55,608 bases of DNA from Acetatifactor sp. (lineage in GTDB: Bacteria; Bacillota; Clostridia; Lachnospirales; Lachnospiraceae), in the NCBI GenBank assembly GCA_024695935.1, contig JAILHH010000027.1:1-55608 (forward strand). Direction: 5' to 3'. The first letter of the stretch is position 1; each line of letters opens with the position of its first letter. The notes under the pieces are model-generated. The model made no database searches. It was not told the DNA's origin and saw only the letters and a program-made list of their open reading frames with translations. Positions 44,268 to 54,900 of the stretch are shown here, piece by piece. The position numbers were made by a program, and so were the translations under genes.

Positions 44268-45149
44268 TTACTGTTTTCCGACAATATTGGAGAGATTATT
44301 TAAAATGCTCTCAGCCACATCCGGCTTGTTCATGGAATACACATGGACAACCTTTATTCCGTTTGCGTAAAGATCGATTATCTGATCCGTGGCATAAGCG
44401 ATTCCCGCCTGCTTCATAGCCTCGGGATCGTCACCGAATTTGTCCACCAGGCTCTTAAATCTCCTGGGCATAAATGAGCCGGAAAGCTTTATGGCCCTGT
44501 CCACCTGATTGGCATTGGTGATGGGCATGATACCCGGAAGCACCGGCACTGTGATGCCTGCCTCTCTGATCTTGTAGAGGAAATTGAAAAACAGGTCGTT
44601 GTCAAACACCATCTGGGTGGTCAAAAACTCACATCCCGCATCAACCTTTTCCTTCAGGTACTTGATATCCTCGCGCTGATTGGTGCTCTCAGGATGTACC
44701 TCCGGATAGCAGGCACCTCCTATACAGAAATCGGCCCCGCTTTCCTTCAGATCCCTGACTAATTCCACCGCATGTCTGTAATCCCAGGTGCTCCTGTCGG
44801 AGTTTTCAAGTTCAGGCGTCAGATCACCGCGAAGAGCCATGACATTTTCTATGCCTGCTGCCTTCATATCCTCGATCCTGGCCTTTACCGTCTCTTTGTT
44901 TGAAGAAACGCAGGTAAGATGAGCCAGCATGGGAGTGTTATATTCCTTTTCAAGGTTTTTTGCGATATCCAGGGTATATTTGCTGGTTCCGCCGCCGGCG
45001 CCGTAGGTCACACTCATGAATGAGGGCTTGAGAGCCGCAATTTTTTCTGTGGCAACCTTTACGGATTCAAATTTTGAGTCCGTCTTTGGCGGGAAAACCT
45101 CAAAGGATAATCCCAGTCTGTCCTGTTTTAAAATCTCTGTGATCTTCAT
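44268..45149 (-). CDS. metF: Methylenetetrahydrofolate reductase
   Basis: Flavoprotein TIM barrel that reduces 5,10-methylene-THF to 5-methyl-THF for methionine synthesis, or the reverse in acetogenic carbon flow. The 293-residue protein begins MKITEILKQDRLGLSFEVFP with the family signature SFEVFPPKT, followed by MSVTYGAGGGTS and the folate-site LRGDLTPE. The start at 45149 lies just after the xpaC stop, with GGGAG seven bases upstream inside xpaC; the longer frame to 45221 overlaps xpaC and is rejected. No SAM riboswitch was seen. Confidence 0.95.
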   Translation of the reverse strand: MKITEILKQDRLGLSFEVFPPKTDSKFESVKVATEKIAALKPSFMSVTYGAGGGTSKYTLDIAKNLEKEYNTPMLAHLTCVSSNKETVKARIEDMKAAGIENVMALRGDLTPELENSDRSTWDYRHAVELVRDLKESGADFCIGGACYPEVHPESTNQREDIKYLKEKVDAGCEFLTTQMVFDNDLFFNFLYKIREAGITVPVLPGIMPITNANQVDRAIKLSGSFMPRRFKSLVDKFGDDPEAMKQAGIAYATDQIIDLYANGIKVVHVYSMNKPDVAESILNNLSNIVGKQ

Positions 45150-45151
45150 AT

Positions 45152-46330
45152 TTATTCTCCCAAAAGTCCGTCCTGTTCCATCACCATCTTCATGGTGGAA
45201 ATATCCGATGATATATCCCATGCCACGGTGTCGAACATGTCATCGTATGCTTTTTTGTATGCCTCATTGATGACATCTATGGCGGTCTCTATCTCTTTTT
45301 TTGTATTTTCCACATTGGAGCTTCCAAAAGAAGGCCCCTCGTCAAATTCCACATAGGTGTTCAGCAGTTTTATCGTGGTCGGCAGGTAATAGTTCATAAA
45401 CTTTCTAAGTTCATTCACTCTTCCCGGCTCAGCCTTTGCCTTGTCAAAGATCCTGATCACGATCTCCTGCATTGCCTTTAATTTTTCAGCCATCACGGGG
45501 GTACTCACCCTGCCGCTGCAGTTTCCTATTCTGTCCGCATATTCTGCGCCTTCTCTGAAAAACCTGTCGGTCTCAGACTCATTTTCGAGCATTTCCTGCT
45601 TTTTTTCAGCCTCGGCTTTGTTTTTTTCCGTGAGAAGATACGCCTCGTAAACCTCATCGCTTATGATAAGAGTCTTCTCGTCGCTGTCCAGATGTCCCTG
45701 CAAAAAATATCTGTGACCGATCATATATTTCAGTTCTTTTTTTAATTTTCTGGTACTTATCCCGAATTTCGCGGAGAAAGCCTTTAAATCAAGGTACTGC
45801 CTGTCACCAAGCGCTCTCTTTAAAGAATTATAAAGCTTGTCTTTTCCTAAAAACCTGAGTCCTGTAGCCAATGGTAACAGCGAAAAAAATGTGAGCACCG
45901 AAAAAACTATACCGCAGACAAGTGCCTCTGCCCTGTATCCCGAAACAGCCAGGGGAATGGAGATGGAAGCATCCAAAACTCCGAAGAGTCCGGTTAAAAA
46001 TCCACCAAGGGATGTATATAGTATCCCTTTTATCTTTTCAGGGCTTCGTCTCGGATAAAGCGGGTTTTCTACACGCTTTGAAAGTCCTGTCCCCTCGTCT
46101 GTATTTCTGTGGATCTCTCTGTAGCTGCTTTTTCCGGGGATATTTATATTTACATTACTTTTTATGCCGTTATTTATCGAAACTCTGACATCATCCAATG
46201 TGTCTGCCACTGCTTCGCTGACCACATCGCTTATGGACTTTCCGAATCCCTCAAAGTTTCCGCTCCTTAACGCATTTGATGTTTTGTCCGCTATCTCTTC
46301 AGCGGCTTTCTGCCATGTATCAACGCCCAT
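45152..46330 (-). CDS. XpaC-like (5-bromo-4-chloroindolyl phosphate hydrolysis) membrane protein
   Basis: A 392-residue protein. An N-terminal hydrophilic region of about 120 residues is followed by two closely spaced membrane segments (ILYTSLGGFLTGLFGVLDASI and ALVCGIVFSVLTFFSLLPLA, each near 20 residues; about 103-155) and a helical cytoplasmic half with MAEKLKAMQEIVIRIFDKA and LRKFMNYYLPTTIKLLNTY, the hallmark of the XpaC family. Bacillus XpaC lies beside the tellurite-resistance-like TelA; no TelA is seen here. Its function is unknown. It overlaps closely with metF and follows aroF by 29 bp. Confidence 0.78.
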   Translation of the reverse strand: MGVDTWQKAAEEIADKTSNALRSGNFEGFGKSISDVVSEAVADTLDDVRVSINNGIKSNVNINIPGKSSYREIHRNTDEGTGLSKRVENPLYPRRSPEKIKGILYTSLGGFLTGLFGVLDASISIPLAVSGYRAEALVCGIVFSVLTFFSLLPLATGLRFLGKDKLYNSLKRALGDRQYLDLKAFSAKFGISTRKLKKELKYMIGHRYFLQGHLDSDEKTLIISDEVYEAYLLTEKNKAEAEKKQEMLENESETDRFFREGAEYADRIGNCSGRVSTPVMAEKLKAMQEIVIRIFDKAKAEPGRVNELRKFMNYYLPTTIKLLNTYVEFDEGPSFGSSNVENTKKEIETAIDVINEAYKKAYDDMFDTVAWDISSDISTMKMVMEQDGLLGE

Positions 46331-46359
46331 ATCAGTCTCCCGTTTATAAAACCAATATT

Positions 46360-47388
46360 CTACAGCATCTCTGCCATATCAAGAATGAGCTTCTCCGTCT
46401 TTTCCCAGCCAAGGCATGCGTCAGTGATGGACTTGCCGTAGCATCCGCCGTTTACGGGCTGATTTCCGTCCTCAATGTAGCTCTCCACCATGAAGCCCTT
46501 TACAAGCCTTCCAACTCTCTCATTGTGCTTTCTAAACCTAAGAACCTCATCGATTATCCTGGGCTGCTCAAAGGGATTCTTTCCGGAGTTTGCATGATTT
46601 GTATCTATAATGACAGCAGGGTTTTTAAGTTCCCTCTTGTCATATTCATCACAGAGTCTCACCACATCCTCGTAATGATAGTTAGGCATGCTCTGTCCGT
46701 GTTTGTTGTTGTATCCGCGAAGTATCGCATGCGTATATGGGTTTCCCGTAGAATGAACTTCCCATCCTCTGTATATAAAGGTGTGGGGATGCTGGGCCGC
46801 ATAAATGGCGTTCATCATAACGGAGTAGTCACCACTGGTGGGATTCTTCATGCCCACAGGCACCGAAACTCCGCTGCATACAAGTCTGTGCTGTTGGTTT
46901 TCAACGCTTCTTGCACCAACTGCAACATATGAGAGCAGGTCATCCAGATATTTGTAATTTTCAGGATAGAGCATTTCATCCGCACATGAAAAACCGGTCT
47001 GGTCCACCGTATCCATGTGAAGCTTTCTGGTCGCAACTATTCCCTTTACCAGGTCGGGGGCCTCGTTGGGATCCGGCTGATGAAGCATACCCTTATAACC
47101 CTCACCGGTGGTGCGGGGTTTATTGGTATAGATCCTGGGCACGATAAAGATCTTGTCCTTGACGTGATCATTTAATTTCTGAAGGCGTGTCATGTAATCG
47201 ATGACGCTCTCCTCATTATCTGCCGAACAGGGACCGATGATAAGCAGGACTCTGTCATCTTTTCCCTCAAATATCATGCGGATATCCGCATTTCTTCTCT
47301 GTATATTCTCCGTAACCTTCGCTGAAATCGGATACATTTCTTTTATTTCCACAGGCTGCGGAAGTGTTTTTATAAATTCCATATTCAT
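46360..47388 (-). CDS. aroF: 3-deoxy-7-phosphoheptulonate (DAHP) synthase, class I
   Basis: First enzyme of the shikimate pathway, joining phosphoenolpyruvate and erythrose 4-phosphate. The 342-residue protein is of the AroFGH type: LLIIGPCSADNEESVIDYM, YTNKPRTTGEGYKGM, PVGMKNPTSGDYSVMMNA and DTNHANSGKNPFEQ are all present with the metal-binding Cys, His, Glu and Asp positions. There is no extra regulatory domain. It lies downstream of pheA, separated by the 174-bp element, and a hairpin AATCAT/ATGATT precedes it. The allosteric type (Phe, Tyr or Trp) cannot be told. Confidence 0.95.
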   Translation of the reverse strand: MNMEFIKTLPQPVEIKEMYPISAKVTENIQRRNADIRMIFEGKDDRVLLIIGPCSADNEESVIDYMTRLQKLNDHVKDKIFIVPRIYTNKPRTTGEGYKGMLHQPDPNEAPDLVKGIVATRKLHMDTVDQTGFSCADEMLYPENYKYLDDLLSYVAVGARSVENQQHRLVCSGVSVPVGMKNPTSGDYSVMMNAIYAAQHPHTFIYRGWEVHSTGNPYTHAILRGYNNKHGQSMPNYHYEDVVRLCDEYDKRELKNPAVIIDTNHANSGKNPFEQPRIIDEVLRFRKHNERVGRLVKGFMVESYIEDGNQPVNGGCYGKSITDACLGWEKTEKLILDMAEML

Positions 47389-47460
47389 TTCTTTACCCCT
47401 ATCTGTAATTATTTATACTTGAATCATTCTCCCAACAATCATCCGAATGATTACCATCAG

Positions 47461-47634
47461 AAGCGGGTCCTGTCTGCAGGGCGCCAGTCGCTCAAACAGT
47501 CCTCGCCGCTTCGCGTCTGCGGAACTCGCTTGGTGGCATCCCTACAGCCTCCCGCTTCTTTTTTTGAAAATTATCGGTCTGATAAGTAAAGAGGGAAGAG
47601 CTGGATCTTGGCGCCCTGCAGACGGGGCCCGCTT
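47461..47634. repeat. 174-bp MITE-like or structured-RNA element with 26-bp terminal inverted repeats
   Basis: The ends 47461-47486 and 47609-47634 are 26-bp inverted repeats with two mismatches (AAGCGGG..CC.GTCTGCAGG..). The inside is GC-rich on one half (CCGC..GCGG and CGAAGCG-type stems near 47500-47525) and carries a TTATC-AGACC-GATAA hairpin (47571-47585) and a run of T. It has no room for a transposase. It sits between pheA and aroF. I have a recollection of similar sequence recurring in Lachnospiraceae intergenic regions, but could not check. No clear target-site duplication is visible. Confidence 0.7.
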
Positions 47635-47675
47635 TCCCCCGGACATTAATTATCCCTAACCAAACGGTCGATTCA

Positions 47676-48509
47676 CTAGATCTTGGCATCCTGCGAAAAA
47701 CTTCCCATGATTTTTACGGTCTCGCAATGCTTTTCCATGGCATTTATCATGCGCAAGAACCTGTCGGAATCGGTATCTCCCTCGGCCTCTATATAAAAAT
47801 AGTACCTGAATTTTTCATTTTTAAGGGGGCGGCTCCTGATGACTTTCATGTTAAAGCCCTCGTCCCCCAGTGCCTTAATGGCATTTACCAAAGCCCCGGC
47901 CTCATCCTTGACCGTAAACATCAAAACAAATGCATCGGCTTCTTCGGATGGCAGCTTTTCGTTTTTTGAAAGAACGGCAAATCTGGTAAAGTTGAAATTA
48001 CTCTCGTTAATATTCTCCCTGAGTACCTCAAGTCCGTAGAGTTTTGCGGTTTCAAGGCTTGCGATGGCAGCAACCGTCCTGTCCTTTTTTTCTGCCACGT
48101 GCTTTGCGGCAAGGGCAGTATTTGCGCCCTCTATCTTTGCAAATTTATGCTCAGCAATATAATTTTTGCACTGTTCAAGTGCCTGAGGATGACTTATGAC
48201 ACTCTTGATATCACTTATGAGACTTCCCGGCACTCCCAGCAGATTTTGAGAAACAAAGAGCGGGAAAATGCCGTTTATAAACAACTCACCGTCAAACATT
48301 ATATCCGTCACACTTCCCACTTCCCCCGCATAACTGTTTTCTATGGGAAGGACGCAGAAATCACATATGCCCTCGCAAACGGACCTGTAACAGTCTGAGA
48401 AATCGGAAAAAGGAACCAGGTCGCAATCGGGAAATATCCTTCCCGCCGCAATATGGGCAAACGCTCCTTCTATTCCGCAGTAAGCTATCTTTTTTCCGGT
48501 TTCATTCAT
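47676..48509 (-). CDS. pheA: Prephenate dehydratase
   Basis: Converts prephenate to phenylpyruvate in phenylalanine synthesis. The 277-residue protein begins MNETGKKIAYCGIEGAFAHI, has two substrate-binding lobes with VLPIENSYAGEVG and the catalytic NFTRFAVLS (Thr-Arg-Phe), and ends with an ACT domain (about 195-270) with DEAGALVNAIKALGDEGFN and the Phe-binding variant IRSRPLKNEKFRYYF. It is monofunctional, without a chorismate mutase domain. The start at 48509 is chosen over 48530 for its AAAGGT spacing. It follows the MarR gene by 31 bp, probably in one transcript. Confidence 0.95.
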   Translation of the reverse strand: MNETGKKIAYCGIEGAFAHIAAGRIFPDCDLVPFSDFSDCYRSVCEGICDFCVLPIENSYAGEVGSVTDIMFDGELFINGIFPLFVSQNLLGVPGSLISDIKSVISHPQALEQCKNYIAEHKFAKIEGANTALAAKHVAEKKDRTVAAIASLETAKLYGLEVLRENINESNFNFTRFAVLSKNEKLPSEEADAFVLMFTVKDEAGALVNAIKALGDEGFNMKVIRSRPLKNEKFRYYFYIEAEGDTDSDRFLRMINAMEKHCETVKIMGSFSQDAKI

Positions 48510-48540
48510 AAGCAGACCTTTCAAATGCAAAATTTATTTT

Positions 48541-48975
48541 TTATTGAACATTATCAATGAGTTTATGCAATATCTTGTAGAGACACTCCGCGTCTTCCTT
48601 GCTGAGTTTGACGCAGCCCTCCATTTTCCCCGGGATCTCCATTGCTTTATCAGCAAGAGTCATTCCCTTTTGTGTGATATTCACTATCAGATTTCTCTCG
48701 TCTTCCTTTGAACGGGTTCTGGTGATCAGGCCCTTGTCCTCAAGTTTTTTTAACAGGGGGGTCAGTGTGCCACTGTCCAAAAAAAGTATCTCTCCCAGTT
48801 CTTTAACATTGCAGGTCTTGTGCTCCCACATGGCCATCATTGTAATGTACTGTGTGTATGTCAGATCCAGTTCATCCAAAAAAGGCTTGTATAATCTCAC
48901 CACCTCTTTTGCACTGACATAAAGAGGAAAACACAATTGATTTTTTAATTTTAAAATATCATATTTATCGGACAT
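48541..48975 (-). CDS. MarR-family transcriptional regulator
   Basis: A 144-residue winged-helix repressor. The recognition region is VKELGEILFLDSGTLTPLLKKLED (as VKELGEILFLDSGTLTP) and the wing is TRTRSKEDERNLIVNIT, both characteristic of MarR/OhrR-like proteins; an N-terminal Cys (about residue 15) is in the place where OhrR proteins have their redox cysteine (NQLCFPLYVSAKEV), so peroxide sensing is possible. GGAGG precedes the ATG. A palindrome lies in its promoter, suggesting autoregulation. It is followed by pheA and aroF. Confidence 0.88.
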   Translation of the reverse strand: MSDKYDILKLKNQLCFPLYVSAKEVVRLYKPFLDELDLTYTQYITMMAMWEHKTCNVKELGEILFLDSGTLTPLLKKLEDKGLITRTRSKEDERNLIVNITQKGMTLADKAMEIPGKMEGCVKLSKEDAECLYKILHKLIDNVQ

Positions 48976-49007
48976 CTTTTATCCTCCGCAACCATTTGAT
49001 GATATTT

Positions 49008-49036
49008 AATTTAACACAATTTAATTGTTCTTTCAA
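49008..49036 (-). promoter_or_regulatory. Promoter of marR-pheA
   Basis: TTGAAA (49031-49036) and TAAATT (49008-49013) on the minus strand are 17 nt apart. Confidence 0.65.
49016..49028. promoter_or_regulatory. Probable MarR operator
   Basis: ACAATT-T-AATTGT is a perfect 13-nt palindrome that lies entirely between the -35 and -10 boxes of the marR promoter. OhrR-type operators have similar AT-rich palindromes (TACAATT-AATTGTA). Confidence 0.6.
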
Positions 49037-49082
49037 GATGGTTCCTAATCGCTTATTTTAATATATTCCCGCAAACAAAACA

Positions 49083-49112
49083 ATACCCCGAACAAAGAAA
49101 TGTTCGGGGTAT
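49083..49112 (-). terminator. Terminator of chemoreceptor 2
   Basis: A 12-bp stem ATACCCCGAACA/TGTTCGGGGTAT with a 6-nt loop lies 20 bp after the gene, followed on the minus strand by TGTTTTGTTTG. Confidence 0.8.
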
Positions 49113-49131
49113 ATTTAACCACTTTATTGAT

Positions 49132-51591
49132 TTAATTTAATCTGAAGGTCTGGATTGCCACTTCAAGCTGTTCCATTCTGTCATGAAGCTTTGTTGTCTC
49201 CTGACGTAAATATTCTGCAGCCTCCTGCTGTTTTTCAAGGAAATTATTAACTTCCCTGGTGGCAGCCACGGTGTTTTCGGAGGAATCTCCGATCTTTTGG
49301 ATCGCCTTGCGGGTATTGTGTCTGAGTTCATTCACACCCTGCACATCCGTGGACAGTGACTGCATACTCTCAAGGATCATCTCCGTTGAATCATGCATCT
49401 TGTTGAATACTTCTATGGTCATGGATGCCGACTTCATCTGATTTCCTGATATGGAATCTGCTTCCTTAACCTTGTCAAGAGCACTCTTTGAGTAAGCTTC
49501 GATCTCCTGGATGATTCCCTGTATCTGTGTTGCCGTTGCAGCCGAAGAATCCGCAAGTTTTCTGATCTCTTCCGCAACTACGGAGAATCCGCGGCCCTGT
49601 TCTCCCGCACGTGCCGCCTCGATGGAAGCATTCAGTGACAGAAGATTTGTCTGGGATGCGATCTCCTGAATATCCGTTACAAAGTCCTCGATGGCAGAAA
49701 GCTTGTCGGTAAGTTTTACAACCTTGTCCTGAACTTCCTTTGTGGCATCTGCGGTCTGACCTGACTGATCCACCATGTCCTTTACGACCTTCATACTGTC
49801 GTCGATCATGTCACGGGATCCTGTAACTTCATCCATTGTGGTAAAGATATTGCTGCTGATGCTCTTTATCTGTCCGGAGAGTTCTTCCATCTGATCGTTT
49901 GCGGATGAGATCTCGCCGTTCTGGGTTGCTATGATTCCGTTGATCTCCTGCATCTGAGCACTTACGCTCATGATCATGTCGGAGAGTTCCGATGTGGACT
50001 CAGTAACTCTGTTTCCGCTTCGGATAACGGCATCCTTACTCTCAATAACGGTTCCGACCAGATCTCTGAACTTGCCCACCGCATTAAACAGTGCAGACTG
50101 TAGTCTTCCGAACTCATTCCTTGCGATCGCTTTGCCATCGCCTGTGTCAGTCAGATCACCGTCAGATACCTTCATGAGCTGCTTAACGCTCTTGCCGATA
50201 TTGGTACTGATGGCAACTATGATAACAAGACCGATGAATGCAGCGATCACTACTGCTATGATAACAAGCAGGAATGTAAGGTTTCTGATGCTGTCGCTGG
50301 CCCTTGTGATAAATGATCTGGGCACCATGGCAACCAGCTTCGAGCCGTTTACGGTACTGTTTGACTGAACAAGGTAATAGCTCTTTCCTTTGTGCTTGAT
50401 ATATTCAGCTGTTGTATTGTCACGTTCTTCATCAGACTCTTCCATCTCCGGCTCGACTATTCCCAGTTCCGCAAATGAAAGGCCTTCCTTGTTGCATACT
50501 TCCGTTCCGTCGGGTGTGATGAACCAGATGTATGCCTCATCACCGAGGTTTACGGAGTCGATCAATTCCTGAATATATGATTTCTGTACATCAAAGAGGA
50601 TAAGACCTTTGAGTTTTCCAAGGGCAACAGCCTTTGATGCAAACATCAGATAATCTTCATAAAAATCCACGCCGCTCTTTTTGTATCCGGCATAAAGGCT
50701 GTCCAGATAATCATGGGTAGTGCCCCAATAGAGCTGCTTTTCATCAAAAAGGTAACCGTCGGAAGAATCCTGGAGATCCTCGGAAATTCCTTCCCATCCC
50801 GATATACCGGAGAAGTTTCTTGTACTTAAGTTATTCGTCGCACTTACGGCGATCAGGTCGATATTAAATATCATATCGGAGTTGTTCTGCTTAACCGTGA
50901 TCGTGGATGAGAGAACGTCCGTGGCATCCTGTCCTTTTACGGTATCGTTTACATAACCGCCGAGAAGATAGGATTTTAAGTCGTTGTTAAGTGACAGCTC
51001 CATAACGCTGCTCTTGATGCCTTCAAAACCGGTATCGAGAGTCGCCATAGTCATATCCACGGTAGAAACGGATGACTGTTCATAAATATCTCTCAATCCC
51101 TTAGATGCTCTGTTGGCCGCCATTGTTCCCACCAATACCACAAACAGTATGGGGAGCACAAATCCGATCATCAGCTGGATCCTGATGGAGAAACCGAATC
51201 CTCCGCCATTCTTGCCGGAAAGACCTTTCTTTATGAGTTCCTTAATGTTCTGAGTATTAAACTCAAACTTTTCGCCCTCTTTTTTTACTTTCTTTTCTAC
51301 GTTTTTTTTGGGTGCTTTGGGCTCTTTTACCTTCTTAGCCTTCTTTTCAGTTTTTTCCTTGGGCGGCTTTTTAGCCTTTTCTGCCCTTGGTTTTTTCTCT
51401 TTTCCACCCCTTTTATCGATTTTTGCAGTCTCCTGCGCGCTGTCTGTCACATCAGCCGCTTCATTTTCAGGCTCTGCCGCGGGCAATTCGCTTACTTCGC
51501 TCATCACTTCTTCCGCCTTTTCATCCAAAGCCTCCGGCTGTACATTTTCTGTTGCGCTTTCCTCTGCCAAAACTTTTTCCATTTCGTCCAT
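49132..51591 (-). CDS. Methyl-accepting chemotaxis protein 2 with lysine-rich N-terminal extension
   Basis: An 819-residue chemoreceptor. The first ~140 residues are unusual: an acidic stretch (about 1-55), then a Lys/Pro/Ala-rich stretch with [21 protein letters not shown]1 ([20 protein letters not shown], about 144-164) is followed by a dCache-type sensor with [19 protein letters not shown] and [17 protein letters not shown]2 ([20 protein letters not shown]), HAMP, and the signalling tip [20 protein letters not shown] and [18 protein letters not shown]. The ATG at 51591 has GGAAGGG eight bases upstream. The tail would be cytoplasmic; it may bind acidic partners, lipids or nucleic acid. No function is known to me. 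Confidence 0.93.
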   Translation of the reverse strand: MDEMEKVLAEESATENVQPEALDEKAEEVMSEVSELPAAEPENEAADVTDSAQETAKIDKRGGKEKKPRAEKAKKPPKEKTEKKAKKVKEPKAPKKNVEKKVKKEGEKFEFNTQNIKELIKKGLSGKNGGGFGFSIRIQLMIGFVLPILFVVLVGTMAANRASKGLRDIYEQSSVSTVDMTMATLDTGFEGIKSSVMELSLNNDLKSYLLGGYVNDTVKGQDATDVLSSTITVKQNNSDMIFNIDLIAVSATNNLSTRNFSGISGWEGISEDLQDSSDGYLFDEKQLYWGTTHDYLDSLYAGYKKSGVDFYEDYLMFASKAVALGKLKGLILFDVQKSYIQELIDSVNLGDEAYIWFITPDGTEVCNKEGLSFAELGIVEPEMEESDEERDNTTAEYIKHKGKSYYLVQSNSTVNGSKLVAMVPRSFITRASDSIRNLTFLLVIIAVVIAAFIGLVIIVAISTNIGKSVKQLMKVSDGDLTDTGDGKAIARNEFGRLQSALFNAVGKFRDLVGTVIESKDAVIRSGNRVTESTSELSDMIMSVSAQMQEINGIIATQNGEISSANDQMEELSGQIKSISSNIFTTMDEVTGSRDMIDDSMKVVKDMVDQSGQTADATKEVQDKVVKLTDKLSAIEDFVTDIQEIASQTNLLSLNASIEAARAGEQGRGFSVVAEEIRKLADSSAATATQIQGIIQEIEAYSKSALDKVKEADSISGNQMKSASMTIEVFNKMHDSTEMILESMQSLSTDVQGVNELRHNTRKAIQKIGDSSENTVAATREVNNFLEKQQEAAEYLRQETTKLHDRMEQLEVAIQTFRLN

Positions 51592-51892
51592 ACGCAATAC
51601 CCTTCCGTTTTTTCCCTATATAGTCATCGGTGTCTATAATAAAACTAGTTTAATAATAGTATATAAAATTTTAAGTGAAAATTCCACAAAAATTTTTAGA
51701 TTTTTTGTCTTTTTTCTGTCAAATTGCAAAATCATTGCGAAAATAACGGCTTTTATTCCGTAAATTTTGTTGTAAATCCGAAATTTATCAACTCCTTTTC
51801 TACCTATTAAATGCATTTTGCAGGTGTTATTTTTTTGTGGCTGTTTTGCCGGCTTTTGGTAAAAAAGCACACCGTTTTAGAAATTAGTCACC

Positions 51893-51921
51893 TTGAAATG
51901 AAAAATCCCCTTTGCTAGTAT
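51893..51921 (+). promoter_or_regulatory. Promoter of the phosphorylase gene
   Basis: TTGAAA (51893-51898) and TAGTAT (51916-51921) are 17 nt apart, giving a leader of about 55 nt. The rest of the divergent gap (51592-51892) is AT-rich and I see no gene in it. Confidence 0.6.
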
Positions 51922-51983
51922 TATATTACATCAGTAATTTAGTAAAAATGCGCCTTTGCGCAATACAGAAATGAGGATAAAAC

Positions 51984-54900
51984 ATGAGCAACTACAAATT
52001 GGAAGATCGTACTTTCATCATTAAAAATTATGATCAGGTTGCACCCTTTTCAAGTTTTCTCCCCGGAATTGCGGGAGTAAAGGGTATTCCCCTCTGGTGC
52101 TTCTATACAAACAGAGGTCAGGGTGTCAACAGCTTCGGTATTCATGACAAGGACCATGCCATCATGGAGTTTAACCCTGCCAATACCGCTTATGAAAATA
52201 CCCCCGTCAAAGGCTTCCGTACATTCATAAAGGCTGACGGCAAAGTCACCGAACCTTTTTCCGGCTACAGCGATGATGCAGAGCGCACATTCTATATCCG
52301 TGAGAACTGTTTCTGGATAGAGGATTTCAACAAGAAGACCGGCTTAAAGACAGAGGTAAAATATTTTCTGGTTCCCAATGAGACCTACGGTGCTCTGGTG
52401 AGAACCACCACCATCGAAAACACAACAGGAAAAGACATTGAGCTGGAAGTTCTCGACGGAATGGCAAAGATCATTCCCTACGGCCTCTTAAACTCCGTGT
52501 ACAAAAACATGTCAAACCTTTTCAGAAGTTGGACAGACGTACACAATATCGAGAACAACATCCCCGTCTTCAACCTTGCAACAGCAGGTGAGGACAGCGC
52601 AGATGCGGCTACAGAGATCAGCAAAGAAGGTATTTTCTATCTCTCATTTGCAGACGGCAAAGTTCTTCCTCCCGTATATGACAACGATGCGGTATTCGGA
52701 CCCGATTCCTCAATGGTGACTCCCGTATATTTCAAGGATCACTCCATTGACGAGATCAAGGCTTATCCCCAGGTTTTTGCAAACCGCATTCCCGGATGCT
52801 TCACACCTGTAAAAGCAACCGTAAAAGCCGGTGAAAAGCTGGTGATCCGTACCCTCATCGGTCACACCGATTCTCCCGAAGAGATCAATGCTCTCTCAAA
52901 GAAGATCGTGGCTGACGGATATATCGCTTCAAAGGAAGCTGAGGCAATGGATCTGGTATCAGGATTTACAAAGGATGTAAAGACACATACATCAAATCCT
53001 GTATTTGATAAATATATCGAGCAGTGCTACCTTGATAACTTCCTCCGCGGCGGATATCCTTTTATCTTCACCGCAAAAGACGGATCAAACAAGGTTGTTC
53101 ACCTCTTCTCACGTAAGCACGGTGATCCTGAGAGAGATTATAACTTCTTCTCCACAGCAGGCGAGTTCTATTCACAGGGTAACGGTAACTTCCGTGATGT
53201 AAACCAGAACAGAAGAAATGATGTATTCTTCCATCCTGCAGTAGGCGACTTCAATGTAAAGACTTTCTTTTCACTTATCCAGGCAGACGGCTTTAACCCT
53301 CTGGAAGTTCGCTCATATTCCTTCTCCATCAAGAATGGAAATGAGGACGCACTTAACGCGCTTATCGAAAAGAGCGGCAAGACGGACAAGGATAAAGAAG
53401 AATTAAAGAAGCTTACAAGCGGAAAATACACACCCGGAAAAGTAATAAACGGTATCTTCCACAAAGGTATCGGCCTTAATACCAGCGACGATGAGTTCCT
53501 TCAGAGCCTCCTCGAGATCTCGGATCAGAATATCGAGGCAAAGCACGGTGAGGGATATTGGAGCGATCACTGGGATTACAACTTCGATCTTGTTGAAGAT
53601 TATCTCAGGATCTTCCCCGACAAAAAGGATGATTTCCTCTACAACAATACAACCTACCGTTTCTATGACAGTGCTGTAAAGGTTATGCCCAGAAAGGAAG
53701 TTTACGTGCTCTCAAAGGGTCGCGTTCGCTCCTTTGGTCATCTTGTTGAGGATGAAAAGAAAAAGAACGATCCCAATTTTGATGTGGACGGAACAAACTG
53801 GTTAAAGAATGAAAGCGGTGACATCGTAGAGGTATCCCTCTTCACAAAGATGCTGTTTTTGGCAGCCATCAAGTTCTCAGAGATGGATTCAGCCGGAATG
53901 GGTATCGAGATGGACGGCGGTAAACCCGGCTGGAACGACGCTATGAACGGTCTCCCCGGAGTTTTGGGAAGCGGAATGCCCGAGACTATGGAGCTTGAGA
54001 GAATCGTATCATTCCTCAAAGATGAGATGGCTCTTGACCGCAAATATGAGATTCCCGAAGAAATTGCAGAACTTATTGTAAAAACTTCAGAGAAATTAAA
54101 AGAATTCAAAGCAGGAAAGCTTGATCAGTTCAATTACTGGGATCAGGTTTCATCCGCAAGAGAAGCTTACAGAGACAAGATTCAGTACAGCATGACGGGA
54201 AAGAATACTCTCCTCTCCGCTGACGAGATCAAAGATTACCTTGAACTTGCACATGAAAAGATCCTTGCCGGAATCAAGAAGGCAAAAGAGTTCGGTAACG
54301 GCCTCATGCCCACATACTTTACATTCACATCGGATGATTACGATATTGTAAAGGATGCTGACGGAAATGTAGTTAATACACATTACGGTCTGCCCGCAGT
54401 AAAAGTACATGCCCTTACACCTCAGCACGTACCCGCATTTTTAGAGGCTCCCGCAAGATATTTAAAGACTCTCACAGATCACGAAGAAGCTGTAAAGCTT
54501 TATAATGAAGTTAAGGAAAGCGATCTCTTTGACAGAAAGTTAAAGATGTACAAGACATGCGTACCTCTTGACGATATGGGTCTTGAACTCGGACGTGTCA
54601 GAGCGTTCACTCCCGGATGGCAGGAGAGAGAATCCGTATTCCTTCATATGTCATACAAATATCAATATGGACTTTTAAAGGCAGGCCTCTATGACGAGTT
54701 CTTTGAGGAAATGAAGTCAGTTCTCATTCCTTTCCTGAACCCTGAGACCTACGGCAGAAGCACACTTGAGAATTCATCATTTATTGCTTCCAGCTTAAAT
54801 CCCGATCCTTCCACACACGGTCGCGGATTTGTTTCCCGTCTTTCAGGTTCCACCACAGAGGTTCTCTCAATGTGGTCAACCATGATGGCCGGCGCTCATC

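Noticed and set aside
47389-47460. T-box or aromatic amino-acid riboswitch before aroF
   Set aside because: No T-box sequence or attenuator was visible; only a small AATCAT/ATGATT palindrome.
47492-47689. 65-codon minus-strand frame containing GMPPSEFRRREAARTV
   Set aside because: It lies across the inverted-repeat element and overlaps the end of pheA; no ribosome-binding site, so it is a by-product of the repeat.
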